Below, in pieces: positions 23,702 to 32,710 of a stretch of DNA of 64,000 nt. Made by a program: the position numbers and the translations under genes. The notes under the pieces were generated by a model. That model ran no database searches. It was not told the origin of the DNA and saw only the letters and a program-made list of their open reading frames with translations. This stretch comes from Moheibacter stercoris (GTDB lineage: Bacteria > Bacteroidota > Bacteroidia > Flavobacteriales > Weeksellaceae): NCBI RefSeq assembly GCF_040545805.1, contig NZ_JBEPMO010000011.1, forward strand, positions 1 to 64,000. The letters are read 5' to 3'. How positions within the stretch are numbered: position 1 is the first letter of the stretch; every line of letters starts with the position of its first letter.

Positions 23702-26440
23702 ATGTTTTTGGCTACTTTGGGAACTTTTGTTTTTGCACAAAATCAATATTCTTATTATGTGGTTGAAAATGTAGATCATTCACTTGAACCCCAATCTAAA
23801 ACTACAAATTCTAATGGGACATTAAATTTGAGTTTTGCCAATTCGTCTTTAAATTCTTTTTTTCAAGGGAAAATAATTTTTGAGTATGAGAAAGCTTTTC
23901 CACTTTCAAGTTCTGCGTATTTACAAAGAGTATATTTGGTCAAAACGAATACTGACAATGATGTTACATCTTTTAGTAATAGATTAGAAATTGAATATGC
24001 AGAAAAAGTCCCAATAGAAGAATTAATGCTTGAACCAAATGATTTTTATTATGTTGAAGGTGGGCAAGCTAAAACTCAATTAACTTTGGTAAGAGCCAAT
24101 AAAGCGTGGGACATTACTATTGGTAATAATCCTCTAATTATAGTTGGTATTGCTGATACAAAATATGAAGATAATCATGAAGATTTGGTTGGAAAAGCGG
24201 TCAGTTTTGTGCCTGGCACTGTTTTAAATATTGAACATGAAACATCAGTTGCTGGGACTGTTTCTGCAAATACTAACAATAATGATGGTATAGCAGGAAT
24301 TGGGTATAACACAAAATTAGCTATAAGCCAAACATATAGTGTGCAAAAGCTTTATGAATTGGCAGAAATTCCAAATGTTAGAATCCTCAATGCTAGTTGG
24401 GGTGGATGTACTTACAGTCCAATAAATGCTGAGGCTTATAAAGATTTACGTTTAAATAAAAATGTTTTGGTAGTTGCCTCTGCAGGAAATGGATCATGTG
24501 GAGATTCAAATAATTATGTATACCCAGCTTCTTATGATTATGTACTTTCTGTTTCATCTGTCGGGCATACAAATCCAGTAGATTATTACGATCCAGTTTA
24601 TGGAGCTTTTAGTTGGCGTGATGTCCATCAAAATGTGATAGACCCACTTAATCCAGAAGAAAGCACACACCAACATAATGATAAAGTAGACATTGTTGCA
24701 CCTGGATACCATATTAGAATTTTAAAAGATAATAATCAATATGGAACAGCATGGGGTACATCTTACTCTTCTCCAATGGTTGCCGGAGCGGCAGCACTTG
24801 TTTTGTCTGTAAAACCAAGTTTAACACCAAATCAAGTGGAAAATATTCTAAAATCTACAGCAGATGATATATTTTGGATTCCATACAATCAACCTTATAT
24901 TGGAAAATTAGGTTCAGGAAGATTAAATGTTTTTCGAGCTGTAAAAACAGTTGAGTGTTTGGATGAGGATAACCCTAAATTAAATTTAGTGGTTAGGGAT
25001 ACAGAGACAGATTTAGGAAATGAGCCAAACAATATTTCTACGTATTACTGGAATAGTCAAGATATTTGGGTCAGAAATCAAGATGATGGACGATACAATG
25101 AAGTGCACCAATCTGTAGAATACAGTGCAACTCAACCAAATTTTGTTTATGTTAGAGTTACTAATTATGATTGTCAGAACTCTTCTGGTGAAGATGAATT
25201 AAAACTTTATTGGAGTTATGCTGGGACAGCACAATCTTGGCCAACAGCGTGGGATGGAAGTTTAGGAACACCAAGTAATCCCTCGGGAGGATTAATTGGA
25301 ACCTTAAATATTCCTCAATTAGGTCCTGGACAAGAAACAATTCTTAAATTTGAATGGTTTCCTCCTAACCCTGCAAATTACCCTGGTGCAATATCGTTGA
25401 GTGGAAATTTTGGATTATTAGCAAGAATAATTTCAGATGATGATCCAATTAATTATATAAATGGATTAAACATCACCAATTACGTGAAAAATAATAATAA
25501 TGTTGCTTGGAAAAATTTTAACATTGTTGATTTGATTGACTCTCCTATAACTTCTGCCTCTTTCATGATAGCAAATCTTACGGAGGAGACTAAAACATAT
25601 TCTTTAGAATTAAATGAAGAAAATGCTGCCTATCAAAAATCTATTTACGAAGAAGCGGAAGTCAGAATTGTAATGGATGAATTCCTTCATAGTAAATGGC
25701 TTGCAGGTGGTAGTTCTATCTTTGATGCTGATCCTACAAGAGATACTTACTCTAAACATATAAGCGGTAATAATCCCAAATTAAGCAATATTACACTAGC
25801 ACCAGGCGAAAGTGGAACAGTTGAAATCACATTTAACTTCCTGACCAAAGAACTTATCGACAAACAATTATATGAATATAATATTATTCAAAAAGACGTT
25901 TCAAATAGTGAAATCATAGGAGGTGCAACCATACAAATTATTAAAGAAAATCGAAACGATGTTCTTGCAGATGCTGAAGTAATTGAAAATTCCAATTCCT
26001 CCACAATTATTGCCGAAAACATAAATGAATCAGCTACTTACAACTGGTATGATTCGGAGGGAAATCTTATTCACAGCGGAACAGAATTAACGGTAAGTCC
26101 TGAAATAGCCAAAACCTATAAATTGGAAATCATTTCAGATCTTGATGGTTTGAAAGACTATAAAGAAATAGAAGTTATAGGCAATAACCCTTATTCATTA
26201 GGAACAATTATTCCTAATCCAGTAAGCTCACAAGTTACGATTTCTTATGATGCCTCGTCTGCTTCTTCTGCTTATTTAATGATAACAAATACCATTACAT
26301 CTGGAAGTGAGAATTATATATTAAATACAACAAATAATCAGATTAATTTAAATCTCTCAAATTATTCTTCTGGAATATTTACAGTTACATTGATTTGTAA
26401 CGATGCAATAGTTGATTCTAAAAACATAATTAAAAATTGA
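23702..26440 (+). CDS. Subtilisin-like S8 serine peptidase with T9SS sorting domain; 5' end probably out of frame
   Basis: A 912-residue frame from the internal ATG at 23702. The S8 triad is complete: Asp152 in VGIADTKYED, His179 in EHETSVAGTV, Ser354 in GTSYSSPMVAG, with the oxyanion Asn in ASAGNGS. Middle regions are beta-rich (about 415-760). The C-terminus (about 835-912, IPNPVSSQVTISYD ... SGIFTVTL ... NIIKN) is a diverged T9SS type A sorting domain. From 23702 the signal peptide would lack basic residues (MFLATLGTFVFAQ). The ATG at 23631 would supply them but is out of frame by one TCAA unit. The gene is more AT-rich than its neighbours. The small T9SS gene begins 4 bp downstream. Confidence 0.85.
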   Translation: MFLATLGTFVFAQNQYSYYVVENVDHSLEPQSKTTNSNGTLNLSFANSSLNSFFQGKIIFEYEKAFPLSSSAYLQRVYLVKTNTDNDVTSFSNRLEIEYAEKVPIEELMLEPNDFYYVEGGQAKTQLTLVRANKAWDITIGNNPLIIVGIADTKYEDNHEDLVGKAVSFVPGTVLNIEHETSVAGTVSANTNNNDGIAGIGYNTKLAISQTYSVQKLYELAEIPNVRILNASWGGCTYSPINAEAYKDLRLNKNVLVVASAGNGSCGDSNNYVYPASYDYVLSVSSVGHTNPVDYYDPVYGAFSWRDVHQNVIDPLNPEESTHQHNDKVDIVAPGYHIRILKDNNQYGTAWGTSYSSPMVAGAAALVLSVKPSLTPNQVENILKSTADDIFWIPYNQPYIGKLGSGRLNVFRAVKTVECLDEDNPKLNLVVRDTETDLGNEPNNISTYYWNSQDIWVRNQDDGRYNEVHQSVEYSATQPNFVYVRVTNYDCQNSSGEDELKLYWSYAGTAQSWPTAWDGSLGTPSNPSGGLIGTLNIPQLGPGQETILKFEWFPPNPANYPGAISLSGNFGLLARIISDDDPINYINGLNITNYVKNNNNVAWKNFNIVDLIDSPITSASFMIANLTEETKTYSLELNEENAAYQKSIYEEAEVRIVMDEFLHSKWLAGGSSIFDADPTRDTYSKHISGNNPKLSNITLAPGESGTVEITFNFLTKELIDKQLYEYNIIQKDVSNSEIIGGATIQIIKENRNDVLADAEVIENSNSSTIIAENINESATYNWYDSEGNLIHSGTELTVSPEIAKTYKLEIISDLDGLKDYKEIEVIGNNPYSLGTIIPNPVSSQVTISYDASSASSAYLMITNTITSGSENYILNTTNNQINLNLSNYSSGIFTVTLICNDAIVDSKNIIKN

Positions 26441-26444
26441 TATT

Positions 26445-27176
26445 ATGAAATTTTTTAAAATAATTTATTTCATCGCTTTTTCAAGTATATTCTCACTAGT
26501 ATATTCACAAGATGAATTGGTAGAAAACACTTGGTATCTTGAAAAATTAGTAATAAACAATAATGAGATATTTCCTCCCATTAGTGATGAGTTTGACCAT
26601 GTTAAACTTAGTTTTCAAGAATTTGTAATTGAAGAGGGAACTACTTATTTTTTTGATTCAAAAGTATGCTCACCTATAACTGGGACTATCATAAATATGG
26701 ATCCTACTTTATTTTCATTTTTTGACATAAGTTGTTGTAATGATGGTGAAACTTGTTCTGAGATAGAAAATATAAACTTTGAAAATCTGTATGTTAATTT
26801 CTATGTTAATTATTTTGAACATGATTTTTTATATTCTATAAATCCAAACGAAGATGGAAGTAAAATACTCATAATACAAAATGAAGTTAATGATCAAGCA
26901 ATTTATACAAATAATTTAATGACTGTTTCGTATATTGATAAATTGAATTTCAAATTTTATCCAAACCCCGTAAAAGACAAATTAACCTTTGAAAATCCTA
27001 ATTTAAAAATTACATCTGTAAAACTCAGAGACTCATCGGGAAAATTGGTTTTAACAGAAAAAATTTCAACAACACGAGCAGAACTGAATTTAAGTTCTAT
27101 ACCAACAGGTAATTATTTTATTTCGTTTGAGGAAAATGGAAAAACAATTGAAACGAAAAAGATTATTAAAAAGTAA
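26445..27176 (+). CDS. Small secreted protein with T9SS type A sorting domain
   Basis: A 243-residue protein with a signal peptide (1-21, ending VYSQ). Residues about 22-155 resemble the lipocalin-like domains (ENTWYLEKLVIN start, Cys-rich SCCNDGETC in the middle) found on many short T9SS proteins. Residues about 170-243 are a type A sorting domain (FYPNPVKDKL ... LRDSSGKLV ... PTGNYFISF). It begins 4 bp after the subtilase stop and shares its AT-rich composition, so the two are almost certainly cotranscribed. Function is unknown; a partner or inhibitor of the protease is conceivable but unsupported. Confidence 0.8.
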   Translation: MKFFKIIYFIAFSSIFSLVYSQDELVENTWYLEKLVINNNEIFPPISDEFDHVKLSFQEFVIEEGTTYFFDSKVCSPITGTIINMDPTLFSFFDISCCNDGETCSEIENINFENLYVNFYVNYFEHDFLYSINPNEDGSKILIIQNEVNDQAIYTNNLMTVSYIDKLNFKFYPNPVKDKLTFENPNLKITSVKLRDSSGKLVLTEKISTTRAELNLSSIPTGNYFISFEENGKTIETKKIIKK

Positions 27177-27200
27177 GTTAATTCTGAATTAATTTCATAA

Positions 27201-27229
27201 AAAAGGAAGCCAAAACAGCTTCCTTTTAT
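27201..27229. terminator. Bidirectional terminator
   Basis: AAAAGGAAGC, loop CAAAACA, GCTTCCTTTT. It has A/T tracts on both sides and lies between the subtilase pair and the convergent DUF1573 gene. Confidence 0.85.
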
Positions 27230-27286
27230 TGTTACATAAATTTAGAATAAAAATGGAAAATAGAATCAAAAGATCCTATTTATATA

Positions 27287-27697
27287 TTATTTAGGATTTA
27301 CTTTTCCTTTAAATGTCAATACTTTGGGTTGATTGGTATCAGACGTTGTTACGGTAACTGATTTTGTAAATGCACCTTGAGCTGCAGCATTGTAGGTAGC
27401 GTTCACATATCCCATTTTCCCTGGAGCAATCGCCGTTTTTGAATAATCAGTTGCTGTACAACCGCAAGCAGCTTTCACATTGGTGATCAATACAGGTTTT
27501 GAGGTTGTATTGGTAAATTCAAATTTAATGGCGTGTGGTTTTCCTTGAGGAATTTCTCCAACATCTATGGTTTCAGATTTCCAGCTTATAGCATCAGCAA
27601 TTTTTTCAATAATCTCTGTTCCATTCATGGCTACGGCTGCAGAAAATGGTACTGCAGATAAGGTAAGCGCAAGCAGAGTTGTTTTAATGATTTTCAT
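27287..27697 (-). CDS. DUF1573 domain protein, exported
   Basis: A 136-residue protein with a signal peptide (about 1-23, ending AAVA). The DUF1573 domain, an Ig-like fold, shows the typical EFTNTTSKPVLITNVKAACG core with Cys-Gly-Cys-Thr and PGKMGYVNATYN. Function is not known; such proteins are common in the Bacteroidota envelope. The start at 27697 gives a proper signal peptide. An in-frame ATG at 27775 would add 26 residues and lies upstream of a -7 promoter box, so it was rejected. A second DUF1573 gene lies at 47073. Confidence 0.85.
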   Translation of the reverse strand: MKIIKTTLLALTLSAVPFSAAVAMNGTEIIEKIADAISWKSETIDVGEIPQGKPHAIKFEFTNTTSKPVLITNVKAACGCTATDYSKTAIAPGKMGYVNATYNAAAQGAFTKSVTVTTSDTNQPKVLTFKGKVNPK

Positions 27698-27730
27698 ATT
27701 GTTATTTTTAGCGTTATCAAATGATTTGAA

Positions 27731-27738
27731 CAAATGTA
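27731..27738 (-). promoter_or_regulatory. -7 box for the DUF1573 gene
   Basis: Minus-strand TACATTTG fits TAnnTTTG and lies 33 nt before the ATG at 27697. Confidence 0.45.
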
Positions 27739-27885
27739 ACTTGCTTTTCCCTATGCTGTTGTTAATCGCTTTCAAAGGTTTGTTAATGAGTTGTTAATAG
27801 ACAACTGCTTCCCTTCAAAATAATGTAATATTGTGCATCTAATAAGATTTCAAATGGAAATCAACCAAAATTTGATAGGAGCATT

Positions 27886-29151
27886 TTGAAAATAAATCGT
27901 TTAAATATTCTCATCCTTTTAGGACTTTTGGCAACCATCGGATTGTTGATTGCACAATGTATTTGGACCTATCAAGCCTATAAATTAGAAGAAAAAAAGT
28001 TTTCCCAAAAAACCCATGTCGCACTTTTGGAAGTTGCGCGAAAAATATACGAACACAATGGTCATGAATTTTCTGCCAAAGACCTAATTCAAAAAGTTTC
28101 GCATGATTATTACGTAGTCAATGTAAACGATGACATCGAACCTGCTGTGTTGGAACATTATTTAAAATCAGAATTTTCCAAACAAAATATTTTTACGGAT
28201 TACGAATACGCCATTTACAATTGTGAAAGCGATGATATGATGTATGGAAAGCTGATTTCCATACAAGATGAACCTACTCCCCAAGAAAAAATAGAATTCA
28301 CGCCTTATAAAGATTTGGTGTATTATTTTGCGATTCGTTTTCCAGATGAAAGTTCCTATTTAATTGGAAATTTGAAATTTTGGTTCATTTTATCTGGAGC
28401 ATTAATTTTCATTCTAAGCATTTATGTCTATTCGATTTATACCTTGATTCAACATAAAAAATATTCGGAACTGCAGCGAGATTTCATCAACAATATGACG
28501 CATGAATTCAAAACTCCCCTATCCTCTATTTTACTTGCTTCGAATTCTTTAACCAAACATGAAACCATCAAATCCAATTCAAAATTGGAACAATTGGCAG
28601 GAATCATTACATCCCAAGGAAATAAATTGAATCAACATGTAGACAAAATCTTGAATATTGCTCGAAATGATGAATTTGCCATTAAAATTCAGCCGAAAAA
28701 AATTCTCCTTCAATCCACTATTGAATCCATTGTTGAAAATTTTCAAACCAAAAATCCTAAGGCAAAATTCAATCTACAACTCAATCCAGAAATTCAGATT
28801 ATGGCAGATGAATTTCATTTTGAAAATTTGGTTCAAAATCTGATCGATAATTCCATTAAATACAGTGAAACAAGTCCGAAAATCGACATTATTTCCCATC
28901 TCAAACGAAAACATGTTTTGTTGGAATTCATTGATGAAAGCTGTGGTGTTGAAGATAAAAAAATAGCGCAGATATTTGATAAATTTTACCGAGTTCCCAA
29001 TTCTAAATCAGCTGAAGTTACGGGATTTGGTTTAGGTTTGTTTTATGTAAAGAAAATCGTTCAACAACATAACTGGAAAGTTGAAGCCAAACAAAATCCT
29101 AAAGGAGGTTTGATTATCCAGCTAGAAATTCCGATTAAGAATCATGACTAA
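27886..29151 (+). CDS. Membrane sensor histidine kinase (RprX-like)
   Basis: A 421-residue kinase starting with TTG; no ATG gives a complete first membrane helix. Two membrane segments (about 7-28 and 165-188) frame a periplasmic sensor. His206 in NNMTHEFKTPLSS is the phospho-acceptor, NLIDNSIKY is the N-box and TGFGLGLFYV the G2 box. The G1 box reads IDESCGV instead of the usual DxGxG, so the first Gly is Ser; G2 and the overall length are normal. The response regulator gene overlaps it by 8 bp, so the two form a pair like RprX/RprY of Bacteroides. The stimulus is unknown. Confidence 0.87.
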   Translation: MKINRLNILILLGLLATIGLLIAQCIWTYQAYKLEEKKFSQKTHVALLEVARKIYEHNGHEFSAKDLIQKVSHDYYVVNVNDDIEPAVLEHYLKSEFSKQNIFTDYEYAIYNCESDDMMYGKLISIQDEPTPQEKIEFTPYKDLVYYFAIRFPDESSYLIGNLKFWFILSGALIFILSIYVYSIYTLIQHKKYSELQRDFINNMTHEFKTPLSSILLASNSLTKHETIKSNSKLEQLAGIITSQGNKLNQHVDKILNIARNDEFAIKIQPKKILLQSTIESIVENFQTKNPKAKFNLQLNPEIQIMADEFHFENLVQNLIDNSIKYSETSPKIDIISHLKRKHVLLEFIDESCGVEDKKIAQIFDKFYRVPNSKSAEVTGFGLGLFYVKKIVQQHNWKVEAKQNPKGGLIIQLEIPIKNHD

Positions 29152-29830
29152 ATACAAAATTCTATACGCAGAAGACGACGAAACCATCGCGTTTCTCACC
29201 CAAGACAATTTGGAAACGCATTATGATGTCGTGCATTGCGCCAATGGTGAAGATGCATTTCAGTGTTTTCAATCACAAGAATTTGATATTTGTTTGTTGG
29301 ATATCATGATGCCCAAAATGGACGGATTTGAATTGGCAGAAAACATTCGTAAAATCAATTCCGAAATTCCCATTATTTTTCTTTCAGCCAAAACCTTAAA
29401 AGAAGATCGCATAAAAGGATTGAAAATTGGTGCAGATGATTATTTGGTTAAACCTTTTAGTATAGAGGAATTGATGCTAAAAATCGAAATCTTTTTGAAG
29501 CGCTCCCAAAAAAGAACCATATCTGAAAACCTCAAAATTTCCATAGGAGAATTTCAATTTGATTCCAAAAATTATAAAGTAACTAAAAATGGTACCGAAA
29601 TAAAACTAACCCAGCGCGAATCGGAACTTTTGAAATTTTTCGTGGAAAACCAAAACAAAGTAGTCAAACGAGAAGAAATTTTAAAAGCCGTTTGGGGCGA
29701 TGATGATTATTTTATGGGAAGAAGTTTGGATGTTTTTATTTCTAGACTTCGCAAAATCTTTACAGGTGAAACCAATATTTCCATCGAAAATCTACATGGA
29801 ATCGGATTTAAATTTCGAGTAGATTTCTAA
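29144..29830 (+). CDS. OmpR-family response regulator (RprY-like)
   Basis: A 228-residue protein with a receiver domain (EDDE at 10-13, Asp53 in CLLDIMMPKMDG, Thr/Ser in FLSAKT, Lys102 in LVKPFS) and a C-terminal winged helix (about 130-225) with TQRESELLKFF and SLDVFISRLRK. It is translated from within the kinase gene (8-bp overlap). It probably binds DNA as a dimer after phosphorylation. Targets are unknown; the outer-membrane protein gene 90 bp downstream is a candidate. Confidence 0.92.
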   Translation: MTKYKILYAEDDETIAFLTQDNLETHYDVVHCANGEDAFQCFQSQEFDICLLDIMMPKMDGFELAENIRKINSEIPIIFLSAKTLKEDRIKGLKIGADDYLVKPFSIEELMLKIEIFLKRSQKRTISENLKISIGEFQFDSKNYKVTKNGTEIKLTQRESELLKFFVENQNKVVKREEILKAVWGDDDYFMGRSLDVFISRLRKIFTGETNISIENLHGIGFKFRVDF

Positions 29831-29920
29831 AAACATGAATTTTAGACGATTATTGGGTTAAATATTTTTTTCTCATGCTAATTTTCCCTTGATTTGTCAT
29901 CTTAATGAAACATACCAAAC

Positions 29921-31111
29921 ATGAGAAAAATTTTACCCATTTTACTGATTTTCTTTTCTGCAATTGCCATGGCTCAAATAAAATACGAACCAGGTTATTA
30001 CATCAATCCGATGAATCAAAAAATCACTGGATTTATTAAAAATTTAGATTGGAACCAAAATCCTTCTACAATTGAGTTTAAAGAGAATTTGGATAGTGAT
30101 GTTCAAATCAAAACCATTCATGATATGAAGGAATTTGGAATCGATCAAAAGTCTAAATATATCAAAGCGACAATTAAAATGGATCGCTCTTCCGAAGAAA
30201 TGAGCAATTTGAGTCATCAAAAAAATCCAGAATTCAAAACTGAAACGGTTTTCTTAGAAACGATGGTCGAGGGAAAATCTACTTTGTTTTCCTACAAAGA
30301 GCCTCAATTTACCCGATTTTTCTTTCAAAATGAAGGCGGTGAAATTACGCAGTTGATTTACAAGCGATATTTTGTTGATGTAAATAAAATCGCTACCAAT
30401 GATCAATTTAAAAATCAATTACGTGCCAATGTCAATTGCAATTTCAAGAATGATCAGTTTTTACGATTGAATTATTCCAGAAGTTCCTTGGTGAATCATT
30501 TTGAAAAGTATAATGAATGTAATAATTCAACTGGATCAAATTACGTTGTTTCAAAAACAAAATCTGACTTTAATTTATACATCAAACCAGGTGTTAGCTT
30601 CACGAATTTAGATGTTGTGAATACTGCATTAAATAATTCGTATATCGATTTTGGAAGTAAAACCATTTTTAAAATTGGGGTTGAATTTGAATATCTATTG
30701 CCGTTCCATAAAAACAAATGGGGATTGTTTGTTTCTCCTACCTATAAAGCTTACAAAGCAGAAGGAATGAATGAAATAAGACAACATGGTTCTACGATTG
30801 AATACAATTCCATTGAATTGCCATTGGGCGTAAGGCATTATTTCTTGTTGAGTTCAAGTTCCAGAATATTCACACATGGTGCGATTTTATGGGATTTGAA
30901 TGTTGGAGGAGATTTTAAATTTGAACATCATGTCGATACAATGGATATAAAATCTGGTAACAATTTTATGTTTGGAATTGGGTATTCTTTCAATTCGAAA
31001 TTTTCGGTAGAATTTAATGTGTACACCAAACGAAAAATTTTGTCAGATTATTACAATTGGAATTCTAATTACTCCAATATGGGAATTAGTGTAGGATATA
31101 ATTTCTTATAA
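29921..31111 (+). CDS. Outer-membrane beta-barrel family protein, uncharacterised
   Basis: A 396-residue protein with a signal peptide (1-18, ending AMAQ). Residues about 20-165 form an N-terminal domain with GYYINPMNQKITGFI, a pattern common in Flavobacteriia proteins of unknown role. Residues about 205-396 alternate polar and aromatic residues as in an 8- to 10-stranded barrel and end in an aromatic/hydrophobic residue after SVGYNF. It probably sits in the outer membrane. It lies directly after a two-component system on the same strand and ends at a strong terminator. Confidence 0.75.
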   Translation: MRKILPILLIFFSAIAMAQIKYEPGYYINPMNQKITGFIKNLDWNQNPSTIEFKENLDSDVQIKTIHDMKEFGIDQKSKYIKATIKMDRSSEEMSNLSHQKNPEFKTETVFLETMVEGKSTLFSYKEPQFTRFFFQNEGGEITQLIYKRYFVDVNKIATNDQFKNQLRANVNCNFKNDQFLRLNYSRSSLVNHFEKYNECNNSTGSNYVVSKTKSDFNLYIKPGVSFTNLDVVNTALNNSYIDFGSKTIFKIGVEFEYLLPFHKNKWGLFVSPTYKAYKAEGMNEIRQHGSTIEYNSIELPLGVRHYFLLSSSSRIFTHGAILWDLNVGGDFKFEHHVDTMDIKSGNNFMFGIGYSFNSKFSVEFNVYTKRKILSDYYNWNSNYSNMGISVGYNFL

Positions 31112-31173
31112 TATAAAATGAACCCCGACGAGTTTTCACTCAATCGGAGTTCAAAGAAAAAAGTGGATTTTTC

Positions 31174-31217
31174 AATTCGGTGCTGGTGAAAGAACGAGCA
31201 CCGAATTTTTATTTTAA
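31174..31217 (+). terminator. Rho-independent terminator
   Basis: AATTCGGTGCT (31174-31184), 12-base loop, AGCACCGAATT (31197-31207), then a T-rich tail. It ends the outer-membrane protein gene. Confidence 0.9.
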
Positions 31218-31255
31218 AGAAATTCCTAAATTATATTCTTAATTCTTACTACCAA

Positions 31256-32422
31256 TTACTTCTCCTGCACATATCCTTTTTGGTTGGCAAATTTCAGGAC
31301 CGCTTGTGTAATGGCTGCACCCAAATCGGTTTCTTGATCACCTGATTTAGCGAGTTCTGATTGGATGAATTTTTCACGTTCTTGGTTGAGTTCCAAAATT
31401 TCTTTCTGAATCAATTTTCGTTCAGCTTGTAATTTTTCTACTTCTTTTTTCAAGGCTTCATTCGAAAGATTTCGGTATTTTTCTGGCAAAGTGGATTTGT
31501 CCAAATTCTTCCAATCCATATCTTTCTGATCCAATGCATCCACCAAATCCCAAGAAGCATTTGAATAGCTATAATTTGCTTTGGCAGCAGTTCTGGTTAC
31601 TTTGTTCTCCATACTAACACCTTCTGCCATGACATCTTGCTGCACCTGACGCTCTTTCATCACAGCACCTTGCGCACCATAATAGATGTAGGTTTGGTTT
31701 AGTCGCGTATTGCACTCATCAATTCTCACATCATAAGGCGTTGGGATGTAGCGAATTTTTTGGTTATGGTCAATGAAAAAATATTCGCCTTTCCCCTTCT
31801 CTGCTCCATCTTTCCATTTTCCATTTATACCTGCATAATCATCACCACAATGAATGGTATTCACATAAATTCCTTGTTTTACAGCTTCTGAAATTGCTTC
31901 AATGTAATTTACTTTCCCTTGATCAAAAGTTTCGTTTCCTGCAATGTAAATCAATTTCATGCTTTTGGAATCTTTGGACCATTTCAATTCATCAGTTGAA
32001 ACTTGGATAACTTGCCCACAATATTCCGATCCGCCATTGGTACGAAGAGCAAATAATTTTTCGGACAGCAAATCCAAATCAGAAGTTAAGGGTGTAACTT
32101 GACGTATGTATCCGTTTTCAGCTGAAAGTCCATCGTTTCCATATTCGTATAAACTGATTTCAATCGATGGTTTCTTTCCTTGGTAACGCAAAGTTGTCAA
32201 GGTATTGACGATGTTCCAAAGGCGTGATTTGGCTTGGTCAATCAAACCGTCCATACTACTGGAAGTATCCAATAAAATGGCGACTTGGATTTTTTGATCT
32301 GCTAAATTCTCATTCATAATTTGAAGAGAGGGTTTCGATTGAGTATCGTTTTGAATGGAATTTGCCAACGTTGTATTTCCCATTGCGAAAATAGTTGCTA
32401 AAGAAAAAAGGAATGTTTTCAT
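31256..32422 (-). CDS. Exported von Willebrand factor A domain protein
   Basis: A 388-residue protein with a signal peptide (about 1-20, ending TLAN). A VWA domain (about 45-230) carries the metal-ion-dependent adhesion motif DTSSS in AILLDTSSSMDG and later conserved polar residues (RTNGGSEYCG, YIAGNETFDQG). The C-terminal quarter is a long charged coiled coil (about 315-365). VWA proteins bind protein partners through Mg2+; no target is evident. The ATG at 32422 is preferred over 32434 because it begins a normal signal peptide. It stands alone with 276 bp of gene-free DNA upstream. Confidence 0.85.
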   Translation of the reverse strand: MKTFLFSLATIFAMGNTTLANSIQNDTQSKPSLQIMNENLADQKIQVAILLDTSSSMDGLIDQAKSRLWNIVNTLTTLRYQGKKPSIEISLYEYGNDGLSAENGYIRQVTPLTSDLDLLSEKLFALRTNGGSEYCGQVIQVSTDELKWSKDSKSMKLIYIAGNETFDQGKVNYIEAISEAVKQGIYVNTIHCGDDYAGINGKWKDGAEKGKGEYFFIDHNQKIRYIPTPYDVRIDECNTRLNQTYIYYGAQGAVMKERQVQQDVMAEGVSMENKVTRTAAKANYSYSNASWDLVDALDQKDMDWKNLDKSTLPEKYRNLSNEALKKEVEKLQAERKLIQKEILELNQEREKFIQSELAKSGDQETDLGAAITQAVLKFANQKGYVQEK

Positions 32423-32434
32423 AATGTCTATCAT

Positions 32435-32710
32435 TTCGTTTTATTAATGACCAATTGAAAAATTGGTTTCTATAGACATTGATGCGAAGGAAATCAAAAA
32501 GGTTGGACGAGGAAGAAAATTAAAAATGTAAAATGGCGAATTTTAAATTGTAAAATACTGATTATCGATACTTTAATGTTTTTTTTTTTTTTTTGAAACA
32601 TTAAGAAATTAAGGGTTTTAAGAAGATTAAACTTAATTAATTTTAAACTTCGACATTTCCTTCAAAAATCTCCCTTAAACATTTTACATTTTACTTTTTA
32701 CATAGTAAAA
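32435..32710. other. Gene-free spacer with poly-T run and heptamer repeats
   Basis: No ORF. It holds a 16-T homopolymer (32579-32594) and three head-to-tail heptamers, ATTTTAC twice and TTTTTAC, at 32681-32701. A matching inverted copy of AAAATGTAAAATG lies at about 32523-32535. It should contain the promoter of the VWA gene, but no clear TAnnTTTG was found. Confidence 0.6.

Noticed and set aside
27698..27775. 26-residue N-terminal extension of the DUF1573 protein
   Set aside because: It contains the promoter box at 27731-27738 and would hide the signal peptide that starts at 27697.
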